Part shown: piece after piece, positions 1 through 6,427 of the stretch | Layout of the letters: the number at the start of each line of letters is the position of its first letter | How positions within the stretch are numbered: the first letter of the stretch is position 1 | Notes under the pieces: model-generated | Databases searched by the model: none | What the model saw: the letters and a program-made list of their open reading frames with translations, nothing else | What the model was told of the DNA's origin: nothing | Position numbers and translations under genes: made by a program | NCBI GenBank assembly: GCA_016342645.1 | Contig: JAEINX010000008.1 | Span: 1 to 56,707, forward strand | DNA: 56,707 nt | Direction: 5' to 3' | Source of the DNA: Bacteroidales bacterium | GTDB taxonomy: Bacteria; Bacteroidota; Bacteroidia; Bacteroidales; JAEINX01

Positions 1-45
1 AAAGTATGCTAAAAAACTGGAAATCCTTATTATTTTCAGGGAGAG

Positions 46-114
46 GAATGGCATCCCTTGCGAAGTTAAACCTATGATTATTTAAGACTTTGTGCTTCAG
101 GAAGGGATGCCATC
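46..114. repeat. GGGATGGCATCCC-ended palindromic element, copy 1
   Basis: An element of about 70 bp begins with GAATGGCATCCCTTGCGAAG and ends with CTTCAGGAAGGGATGCCATC. The two ends are near-perfect inverted repeats, so a transcript could fold into a stem of about 20 bp around a loop of about 30 nt. Two further copies lie at 5421-5492 and 5514-5586 with the same ends and diverged middles. This looks like a REP/BIME-type or other short non-autonomous palindromic repeat. No transposase is nearby. Confidence 0.6.
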
Positions 115-383
115 AGGTGTGTTGTTTTTGATGGTTTTTTCAAAAAATAAATTCATACGGAATTTAAATTTTTTTTTGCTAATAAGTTTAAAAATAATGA
201 TAATAATTCATATCTAATAAGGTTAAATAACTAACAATAAGGTTTTAAAACCTTATTGTTTCAAAAACACCTTAGTAGAATATGCAAACCCAACAAGCTA
301 ATAACCTTATTACTTTAACACAAAAGTTGCTGGAATTTATTTAGGTATATTTTAAACAAAAACAACACACCAGATGCCATCCC
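104..383. repeat. Inverted repeat pair 104-129 / 358-383 enclosing 228 bp without a gene
   Basis: The 26 bp at 104-129 (GGGATGCCATCAGGTGTGTT and the next six bases) recur inverted at 358-383, with one mismatch at the palindrome centre. The left arm overlaps the end of the 70-bp element at 46-114. The enclosed DNA is AT-rich, has no open frame of note, and contains a perfect 28-bp palindrome at 233-260. It may be a small non-autonomous mobile unit or two REP-like ends. The right end stops 6 bp before the stop codon of the gene at 389-3181. Confidence 0.5.
233..260. repeat. Perfect 28-bp palindrome
   Basis: The 14-bp half AACAATAAGGTTTT is followed at once by its exact reverse complement, with no spacer. 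Related fragments containing the AATAAGGTTA and AATAACCTTATT motifs flank it near 214-230 and 300-315. It lies in the gene-free stretch 1-388 and could act as a terminator or REP-like hairpin. Confidence 0.55.
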
Positions 384-388
384 TTTAT

Positions 389-3181
389 TTATTGAATCAC
401 AATCTTTTTAACCTGATTAATATTTTTGCCACTTAAGCAAATAAAGTAAATTCTCTTTTCAAGCATGGAAAGATCAATCTCCATTTTTGATTGATGATTG
501 ATAATTTTTGATTGAAAAACTCTTTTACCTGTAATATCGGTAATTTCTAAACCTGTCAGGTTTTGAAAACCAGACAGGTTTCCAATAGTTATAATTCCTG
601 TTGAGGGATTTGGGTAAATTGAAATAGCTTGATTCATTTCATTTCCATCAGATATTCCTGTTGTTGAAAAATGCAGCAAACTATATTCTCCATCCTCAAC
701 AGGGAAAACATCTTCCGTCCATGCATCACCATAAGGATTTGAAAATGTATAATCGCTTAACACATATTCATTTTTCTCTCTTTTATCCCAGACTTTAATA
801 ATCGGTTTGTTTCCGGTTTCATAAAGATTGCTGAAAACAGGAATAGCATTTTCATAAACATTATCTGATGCAACCACTCCTGAACCGGCAAGTTTTTCAC
901 CATAGAAAACGGCAATTTCATCACCTGCATTTAAAGTTCCTTTCTCAAAATAAATTGTCCAAACCGGTTCTAATGGATTGCCGTCTTTTTCTGCAAAGTG
1001 AATTGTTGATTGAATTGAGGAATCTTCTGATGAATTGCTTCTTGTTTCATCTTTCAAGCAACGAACTGAATAGCCACAGTTTATACCGTTGTAGGAACGG
1101 TAGATATCTTCACCTCCGTAATGGAGATATCGCTTCCAGGAGGCGGCTGAACTAAGATAATTACTTGATGTCCAAAACAAGGCTGCTGTAGTGCGACCGT
1201 AGAAATAACTTGTACTACCAGTGTAGTATAATTCACCGCCAGGAAGAGCCTCAAAATCATAAAGCCCTGAACCATTATTGCCTTCGTACCACCCACTTGT
1301 AGATTTAAGGTTTAAACCGGCATCATAACCACGCCATTCTGTATTGTTCCATTCAGGGTCTCCAACAGGGTATTGGCTGTCAACTGTGCCTTCCAATATT
1401 TTCCATTCATCATCACTTGGTAAATGCCAACCAGCGGGGCAAATACCTTGTACACCTTCCGTTGTAGCATATTCCATCATTTCGTTCCATTGATATAAGC
1501 CGCCGTAAATTTCGCAATTTGCAAGGACGTCATCGTAGCAGTATTTTTCAATTATATCATTATTAGTTTGGTTATTACACGAGAGGCCACTTATCATTTC
1601 ACCTATATTTAGATTTTCTGCGATCCAACATTGGTTGCCAATTTGAATTGTGTTATAAAATTGTCCATCACGAGGGTCAATTAAGGTATCACCGCAATTA
1701 GTAAAAGGCGGAACATAAACTAATACATCATCTGCAATCATTTTTATTAGATAAGCTTCATCGGGTTGCATATCCCCAATGTTGTTTATCCAGAATGGCC
1801 CTATCTTTCTTAGCATATTACCAATTCCATTTCTTACATAGATAAGATTATTCAATATATTTAAAAATACTTCTTCACAATTAAGAGGTTCGGAAGGTAA
1901 ATAACTTATTATCTGATAACCTTCAGTTAGTTCAATAGGAGTAAATTGATATATTTCTTCACCGCTAATTTCAAAACTATCTTCATTATTCATTTTAAAT
2001 AAATATCCTTCTGTCGTAACCCAATCGCCAATATTATTTACCCAATTCGGTCCTATTTTTCTTAACATATAGCCTTCGGAGTTTCTAACATAATTAAGGT
2101 TATCTAATATTCCTTCTAAAAGGTACTGTATGTCTGGGTTTTCGATAATCAAACGTGATGAAACAAATTGAAAACCTGTACCCAAATTATACGTTTGTAT
2201 TTTAATAATTGGTTCCAAAGCAAAGTCTACTATTGTTGTTTGGTCGGAAACAACAGTTTGATTACTTATCGTTTCTGGAAAAAAATCTTCGGCAGATGCA
2301 GAAATACAGTAAGTATCAGGTTCAACTTCTTCAATTATATATTCACCATTTGCGTTAGTTGTTGTTGTATAAGTTGTACCTTCGACTACTATTGTTGCTC
2401 CTGCTAAAGCTTCCATAGTCTCTGAATTTATTACGATACCTGAAATTATTCCTGGAATAATATTCATTGTAATAATAAGGAGAGTTGTTTCATCAGTAAT
2501 TATTACTACTCCATTAATAGTTTCTGGAAAATATCCTTCAGCAGTTATGTTAACGCTATAAGTTCCAATTTCGATATCTTCAATTAAATAGTTTCCATAG
2601 GAACTAGATGTTGCATTATATGAAGTTCCTTCAATAGTTACCAAAGCTCCTTCAATGGGTTGACTACTAGCAGCATTTATAATTATTCCGCTTAGGTTTC
2701 CAAGCTGTATCCAATCAAAAAACAGATGTATTAGACTATATTCCTCACCATCAAATGGGAAAATACTTTGTGTCCAGGCATCTCCATAAGGATTATCAAA
2801 ACTTATTTCAAATTCAGAAATTTCAATTCCCAAGCTTGCATCCCAGCATTTAAATAAAACTGGATTTCCTGGTGTGTATCCCGGATTTCCACTTGACAAT
2901 GTATTAAAAGCCAATAGTACATTTTCAAATTGGTTATCCGGAGTACAAACCTGTGTTAAAGAAATTGCACCAACCATTAAATCGCCATCAAATATTGCAA
3001 TTTCATCTCCTGCTACCAAATCAAAACTATTTAAGGTGGCTTCTGCAATATATAAGGTCCAGAACGGATCGGAGGGATTTCCTCCTTCAAAGTTAAAGTG
3101 CTGTGCATTTATGTTTGTTGATAATATGCTTAAACTTATTAAGCATAATGTTATTAAATATTTTTTATAAAGATTTTTCAT
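389..3181 (-). CDS. T9SS-secreted multidomain surface protein with FISUMP domain
   Basis: A 930-residue protein, probably exported and anchored or released by the type IX system. Residues 1-26 are a signal peptide. Residues 28-155 are a module that starts FxFEGGNPxDP and recurs at 728-840. Residues 162-240 and 246-322 are two carboxypeptidase-regulatory-like beta domains. Residues 329-410 and 411-492 are two units of the RKIGP module (core RNSEG-xMLRKIGPxWxNNIGD). Residues 496-712 are a FISUMP domain (IDPRDGQFY start, SVRCLK end). Residues 853-930 are a T9SS C-terminal sorting domain with the YPNPSTG start. Substrate and ligand cannot be read from the sequence; adhesion or carbohydrate binding is inference. 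A REP-like palindrome lies inside the coding DNA at 549-581. The gene follows the small gene at 3203-3472 by 21 bp on the same strand. Confidence 0.85.
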   Translation of the reverse strand: MKNLYKKYLITLCLISLSILSTNINAQHFNFEGGNPSDPFWTLYIAEATLNSFDLVAGDEIAIFDGDLMVGAISLTQVCTPDNQFENVLLAFNTLSSGNPGYTPGNPVLFKCWDASLGIEISEFEISFDNPYGDAWTQSIFPFDGEEYSLIHLFFDWIQLGNLSGIIINAASSQPIEGALVTIEGTSYNATSSSYGNYLIEDIEIGTYSVNITAEGYFPETINGVVIITDETTLLIITMNIIPGIISGIVINSETMEALAGATIVVEGTTYTTTTNANGEYIIEEVEPDTYCISASAEDFFPETISNQTVVSDQTTIVDFALEPIIKIQTYNLGTGFQFVSSRLIIENPDIQYLLEGILDNLNYVRNSEGYMLRKIGPNWVNNIGDWVTTEGYLFKMNNEDSFEISGEEIYQFTPIELTEGYQIISYLPSEPLNCEEVFLNILNNLIYVRNGIGNMLRKIGPFWINNIGDMQPDEAYLIKMIADDVLVYVPPFTNCGDTLIDPRDGQFYNTIQIGNQCWIAENLNIGEMISGLSCNNQTNNDIIEKYCYDDVLANCEIYGGLYQWNEMMEYATTEGVQGICPAGWHLPSDDEWKILEGTVDSQYPVGDPEWNNTEWRGYDAGLNLKSTSGWYEGNNGSGLYDFEALPGGELYYTGSTSYFYGRTTAALFWTSSNYLSSAASWKRYLHYGGEDIYRSYNGINCGYSVRCLKDETRSNSSEDSSIQSTIHFAEKDGNPLEPVWTIYFEKGTLNAGDEIAVFYGEKLAGSGVVASDNVYENAIPVFSNLYETGNKPIIKVWDKREKNEYVLSDYTFSNPYGDAWTEDVFPVEDGEYSLLHFSTTGISDGNEMNQAISIYPNPSTGIITIGNLSGFQNLTGLEITDITGKRVFQSKIINHQSKMEIDLSMLEKRIYFICLSGKNINQVKKIVIQ
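549..581. repeat. REP-like CCTGTCAGG palindrome inside a coding sequence
   Basis: AAACCTGTCAGGTTTT, one G, then AAAACCAGACAGGTTT form a 16-bp stem with one mismatch and a 1-base loop. The same design, with the same ACCTGTCAGG core and a perfect stem, occurs between genes at 37403-37435. Here it encodes residues 867-878 of the T9SS sorting domain of the gene at 389-3181 without breaking the frame. Confidence 0.6.
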
Positions 3182-3202
3182 AATTCTTTGTTTTTTCTTG
3201 AA

Positions 3203-3472
3203 TTATTTGTTACTCATTTTATATATCTCATTTATTAAGCTACTCTCTGCACCGTTTAGTTTCCCATTTGACTTAAATTTTGCGACTTCATCCTTAGATG
3301 TATTTTTATCCGTTTTTTTGAACATTTCTTTTGGATTTTTAAGTAATTCTGGGAAATTTTTTCTGAAAAGCATTTCAAGATTATCTAATTCATTTATTCT
3401 TCTTTTTGGGGTTTCAAGTCCACGAGATAAAAGTTCTCTTATAATTTCATTTTTTATTTCTATCCATTTCAT
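3203..3472 (-). CDS. Small hydrophilic hypothetical protein
   Basis: An open frame of 89 codons from the ATG at 3472. A TTG at 3505 would add 11 lysine-rich residues and has a GGAAG about 10 bp upstream, so the start is uncertain. The product is charged and helical, with several Lys-Asn-Pro turns and no signal peptide, membrane segment or domain that I recognise. The opposite strand is also open but would encode an implausible run of hydrophobic residues. The gene lies between the uracil-DNA glycosylase gene (76 bp upstream) and the T9SS protein (21 bp downstream) on the same strand and could be cotranscribed with both. Confidence 0.5.
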   Translation of the reverse strand: MKWIEIKNEIIRELLSRGLETPKRRINELDNLEMLFRKNFPELLKNPKEMFKKTDKNTSKDEVAKFKSNGKLNGAESSLINEIYKMSNK

Positions 3473-3547
3473 TTTTTCAACTTTTTTATATGTTCTTTTT
3501 CTCAATTGCTACTAACTTCCAATTTGTTATTGCCGAATTTTACAAGT

Positions 3548-4123
3548 CTAAGTTTCAAATACTTTTTTTAGGTTATTTGTTAAAATTTCCATATAACTTA
3601 TTTCAATTTCTAAATTATTCTGTTTCAAAACATAACTAGGATGATAAAAAGGGTAAAGATTCGTTCCATCTTCTAAATTAATGACTTGTCCATTAATGTC
3701 CTTCATCAGGAATTTGTTTTTAATATATAGTTCTACCGAATATTTTCCAAACAAAAAAATGTTTTTAGGTTTTAATAGATCTATTTCAGCTTCAATAAAT
3801 TTTTTACAATTATTAATTTCGATGCTATTTGGAGGCCTGTTTTTTTTATTAATATGAGGCCAACATTTTACAACATCAGTAATATAAAAATCATTCTCCA
3901 ATTTCAAGCCTGCTTCCAAAATACAATCCCTTAAAAGTTCACCACTTTCACCTGTCCAAAATTTTCCATTATCTAAACTTTTTCCAGCGGGTGCTTCCGA
4001 AATTATCATGTTTTTTGAGTTAAAATTTCCATGGGCTTTCATTTGAAACTTTCTGAAATCAGTAATTGTTATACATTTTGAGCATTTTGCAACTTTAATA
4101 TGAAGTCTTTCTATTTTGTCCAT
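3548..4123 (-). CDS. Family 4-like uracil-DNA glycosylase (Fe-S)
   Basis: A 191-residue enzyme likely to remove uracil from DNA as the first step of base excision repair. The four cysteines expected to hold a [4Fe-4S] cluster in family 4 and 5 enzymes are present: C14 and C17 near the N-terminus, and C87 and C106 in the VVKCWP...NNC segment. The water-activating motif is SEAPA (residues 42-46) instead of the usual GEAPG, and the HPS motif appears near residue 159 (FYPFYHPSYVL). Length is normal for the family. The altered first motif means the substrate range may differ from the classic enzyme. It is followed by a small hypothetical gene. Confidence 0.8.
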   Translation of the reverse strand: MDKIERLHIKVAKCSKCITITDFRKFQMKAHGNFNSKNMIISEAPAGKSLDNGKFWTGESGELLRDCILEAGLKLENDFYITDVVKCWPHINKKNRPPNSIEINNCKKFIEAEIDLLKPKNIFLFGKYSVELYIKNKFLMKDINGQVINLEDGTNLYPFYHPSYVLKQNNLEIEISYMEILTNNLKKVFET

Positions 4124-4259
4124 AGTCTATTAATATTTATTCGTAATTCCAAAATAATCATTATCCAAAATTAATTATTTCACGTTTCTCTAAAATAGTG
4201 TTGTAAAAACACACATTATACATATAATTATTCCTAAACATTTCCAAAAATCTCTCCCA

Positions 4260-5192
4260 TCATTCCTCAATCCCCAAAAGCCCAAAATCAACCTCTTTAG
4301 TTTCTCCGTTTTTGATCTCAATATTGCTTACGACAGAGTTTTGATAGCCTTCGGCTGAGGCAATAAATGTATAAGTACCAACCGGAATATTATCGAGAAT
4401 ATATTCGCCGTTTGCTACGCTTGTTGTTTCAAGTTCGCCGTCATGGATTTTAATTATTGCTCCTTCGAGCAGAATATCATTTTCACCTTTTATGATTCCT
4501 GTGAGCATACCGAAACCTTCGGCAATAGGAGTGCCTGAGGGCGTATTATAAATCACATAATCGTTATAGCGGGCTTCATCTTTTCCAAAAAATGCAGCTT
4601 TTCCTGTATCGCTTATTAGTATTATTTTTTCATAAAGTTCATTTGCTTTCATGCGGCGTTCCTGTGTACTGATGTCGCGTTCTTTAATGGCATCCTGCTG
4701 TTGGTCGATCAAATCATCGAATTCCTGAGTTGCGGCTTTTAGTTTTTCGATCAATTCCTGAGTAAGCCCCATAGTTCCTTGCTCATCAATAAAGGCTGTG
4801 GCTATTCGTACTGTTGAATATCCTGTACGGCATAATTCGGCATCGTTCAAATGCGATAGATCGCCTGCATTTACTTTACGGCGCTGCGAACTTTTTTTAC
4901 CATATTTTAATCCAACACGGTTTTCAATATCTTTAATAGCCTCACGTACTTCCTCGGCTTTAGTTGTTTTTGCCTCTGTAACGGCAATTTTGTCGCCAAC
5001 CAATTCGGCATCTGTGGGCATTTCAACAAATTCGTCGCGAGTTGCCTGAGTCGAGTTAATTGTTTCCTGGGTCAATCCGTATTTTAGTAACTCAACTAAA
5101 TCACGAACTGCTGATGATATTAAATCATCGGTTTTTTGAATCAGTGTTCCAAAAGTAAAATTGAAACTTTTAAAAACTTCTTTGAATTTCAT
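4260..5192 (-). CDS. Helical protein with C-terminal carboxypeptidase-regulatory-like domain
   Basis: A 310-residue protein of unknown function. Residues 1-200 look mostly alpha-helical, with a charged segment rich in Gln, Glu, Arg and Lys around 150-185 (DQQQDAIKERD) and then KANELYEKIILI. Around residues 208-215 is the motif ARYNDYVIY. Residues 228-308 form a carboxypeptidase-regulatory-like beta domain (ANGEYILDNIPVGTYTF core). That domain is usually extracytoplasmic, yet no signal peptide or membrane segment is present. A strong Bacteroidota-type promoter lies at 5255-5285. Upstream of that are 21-bp repeat arrays. The gene at 38148-39107 has the same layout and also follows a tandem array, so I treat the two as members of one family, although their sequence similarity is weak by eye. 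Confidence 0.7.
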   Translation of the reverse strand: MKFKEVFKSFNFTFGTLIQKTDDLISSAVRDLVELLKYGLTQETINSTQATRDEFVEMPTDAELVGDKIAVTEAKTTKAEEVREAIKDIENRVGLKYGKKSSQRRKVNAGDLSHLNDAELCRTGYSTVRIATAFIDEQGTMGLTQELIEKLKAATQEFDDLIDQQQDAIKERDISTQERRMKANELYEKIILISDTGKAAFFGKDEARYNDYVIYNTPSGTPIAEGFGMLTGIIKGENDILLEGAIIKIHDGELETTSVANGEYILDNIPVGTYTFIASAEGYQNSVVSNIEIKNGETKEVDFGLLGIEE

Positions 5193-5254
5193 GATATTTT
5201 AAGATTAAATTAATAAAAAAAAAGCAATTATTTTATACGACTGTGTCGTTGCGG

Positions 5255-5285
5255 CAAATATACATATAATATTTTTTAAAACAAA
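5255..5285 (-). promoter_or_regulatory. Bacteroidota sigma-ABfr-type promoter for 4260-5192
   Basis: Read on the minus strand, TTTG (5285-5282), a 19-bp spacer and TATATTTG (5262-5255) match the TTTG-N19-TAnnTTTG consensus. The expected transcript start is near 5248, giving a leader of about 55 nt before the ATG at 5192. The promoter lies between the gene and the repeat arrays, so the arrays would be upstream DNA rather than leader RNA. Confidence 0.7.
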
Positions 5286-5420
5286 AACAAAAAAAAGATT
5301 TTTTTTATTTTTTTTATCCACCCCCGGCCCCTCCTTACGAATAAGGAGGGGAGTGAGCTGTTTGATGGTTGGAGGAAAAATTCAAAAAAAAGGGTTTCCA
5401 AATTTGAATTTTCTTCGATT

Positions 5421-5492
5421 GGGATGGCATCCCTTATGAAGATGAATGTACAATTATTAACAGCATTATTCTGCCGGAGGGATGCCATCCCT
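5421..5492. repeat. GGGATGGCATCCC-ended palindromic element, copy 2
   Basis: The element begins GGGATGGCATCCCTTATGAA and ends CCGGAGGGATGCCATCCC, with ends that are inverted repeats. Its 71-72 bp length matches the copies at 46-114 and 5514-5586. The ends are well conserved between copies and the middle is not, as expected if the stem is what matters. Confidence 0.6.
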
Positions 5493-5513
5493 TTGGAGTT
5501 TTTTTGAGGGACA

Positions 5514-5586
5514 GGGATGGCATCCCTTGCGAGTGTAAACGTATGAATATTAATAGATTTATACTTCATGAGGGGTGCCATCTCTT
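5514..5586. repeat. GGGATGGCATCCC-ended palindromic element, copy 3
   Basis: The element begins GGGATGGCATCCCTTGCGAG and ends CTTCATGAGGGGTGCCATC. It lies only 21 bp from copy 2 in the same orientation, so the two form a direct pair of palindromes as in BIME-like clusters. Confidence 0.6.
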
Positions 5587-5695
5587 CGAAAACCAATTAC
5601 ATTTATCTTTTTTAACAAAAAATTGTTATTATTTACCGGGAAACTTGAAGTAAACCGTGTATTTGCAGCTATTATTTTTATTATATTTGCGTGAA

Positions 5696-5913
5696 TGAAG
5701 CAAAAACCTCTTTTGATGAAGCGTTGAAGGCTTTTTATAAGACGATGAAGCATTTTGATGAGGTAATGAACTATCTTTATAATTTAAAGAAGGCTTTTGA
5801 TAGAGTAATGAAGACTTATGATTAAGCAATGAAGGCTTTTTATGAGCTACTGAAGGGCATTTATGAGCCACTGAAGTATATTTATAGGTCATTGAAGGGA
5901 TATTTTATTCCAT
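5696..5913 (+). repeat. Tandem array of 21-bp units (TGAAG phase)
   Basis: The anchor TGAAG (with small variants) recurs at 5725, 5746, 5767, 5788, 5809, 5830, 5851, 5872 and 5893, always exactly 21 bp apart. Two earlier anchors sit at 5696 and 5717, followed by an 8-bp phase slip. The unit is roughly TGAAGGCTTTTTATGAGnnnA. A 21-bp unit equals seven codons and also two turns of B-DNA. The minus strand is open through the array as 7-residue repeats (for example SVAHKCP). The plus strand gives helical heptads with one internal TAA. Confidence 0.75.
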
Positions 5914-5920
5914 CAAAAGA

Positions 5921-6090
5921 CTTCAATGGAGCATAAAAATACCTCGATGCTTCATAAAGAAGCTTCATTGAAGCATAAAAATTAATAAAAGATTAAATAA
6001 AAAGACTTCGATGAAGCATAAAATTACTTCAACGCTTCATAAAAATGCTTCAGTGGATCATAAATATGTTTCAACGCCTCATAAAAAGAA
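5921..6090 (-). repeat. Same 21-bp unit in inverted orientation
   Basis: The anchor CTTCA or a close variant, the reverse complement of TGAAG, recurs at 5921, 5942, 5963, 6006, 6027, 6048 and 6069. The step is 21 bp except for one degenerate unit (5963 to 6006, 43 bp). The array is therefore the mirror image of 5696-5913, with a turning point near 5905-5920. The two blocks together could form a long imperfect hairpin or cruciform. Confidence 0.75.
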
Positions 6091-6160
6091 TTTTTTATAA
6101 TAAATTGCAGGCTTGGTTCCAGAAAAAGAATGGTAAATGATTTATTCGGTGGTCAAACTA

Positions 6161-6230
6161 TGGTGATTAAATAGTCATATGTTGTCATTAATGGTCATTC
6201 ATTATCATTAATAGTCATTCGATGGTTATT
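6161..6230. repeat. Degenerate array of about 10-bp GTCATT units
   Basis: GTGATTAAAT, AGTCATATGT, TGTCATTAAT, GGTCATTCAT, TATCATTAAT, AGTCATTCGA and GGTTATTAAA follow one another at 10 or 11 bp spacing. Alternate units are more alike, so the true period is 20-21 bp. This makes a third repeat type in the same intergenic region whose period is close to whole helical turns. Confidence 0.5.
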
Positions 6231-6427
6231 AAATTAGCTACACTGCTGGGTGCATGACAAATTTCCCTTATTCTTAAAAAAATTAAGATAATCTATAAAT
6301 TTTATTTGTGAATTCTTTATGTCTTACTGCCTTTGTGGCGAATCTTTTCCTTCCGGTAAGCCACAAAAATACTTAGATACACAAAAAGGGAAATTTGTTT
6401 TTGAACTATTTTTAAGTTCTGAATCTG

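Larger units (their letters stand above)
5193..6427. other. 1.2-kb gene-free, repeat-rich intergenic region
   Basis: This stretch between dnaB and the helical-protein gene holds a promoter (5255-5285), two copies of the 71-bp palindromic element (5421-5492, 5514-5586), two oppositely oriented 21-bp arrays (5696-5913, 5921-6090) and a shorter array of about 10-bp units (6161-6230). From about 6245 to 6427 I see nothing beyond the end of dnaB. Open frames across the arrays are best explained by the period being a multiple of three. Confidence 0.6.

Noticed and set aside
3198..3515. Plus-strand open frame of 105 codons over the small gene at 3203-3472
   Set aside because: Antisense to a more plausible hydrophilic frame; it would encode mostly Leu, Phe, Ile and Ser, the usual shadow of Lys/Glu-rich coding.
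5276..5753. Minus-strand open frames (106 and 64 codons) upstream of the helical-protein gene
   Set aside because: They run through the palindromic elements and poly-A tracts, differ from any protein pattern and overlap the promoter region.
5629..5892. Minus-strand frame of 87 codons over the 21-bp array (7-residue repeats)
   Set aside because: Openness follows from the period being a multiple of three. The competing plus frame is nearly open too, and silent-change evidence is weaker than at the 42-bp array.
5696..6090. CRISPR array
   Set aside because: Units are contiguous and diverged, with no unique spacers of constant length between identical repeats, and no cas genes are present.
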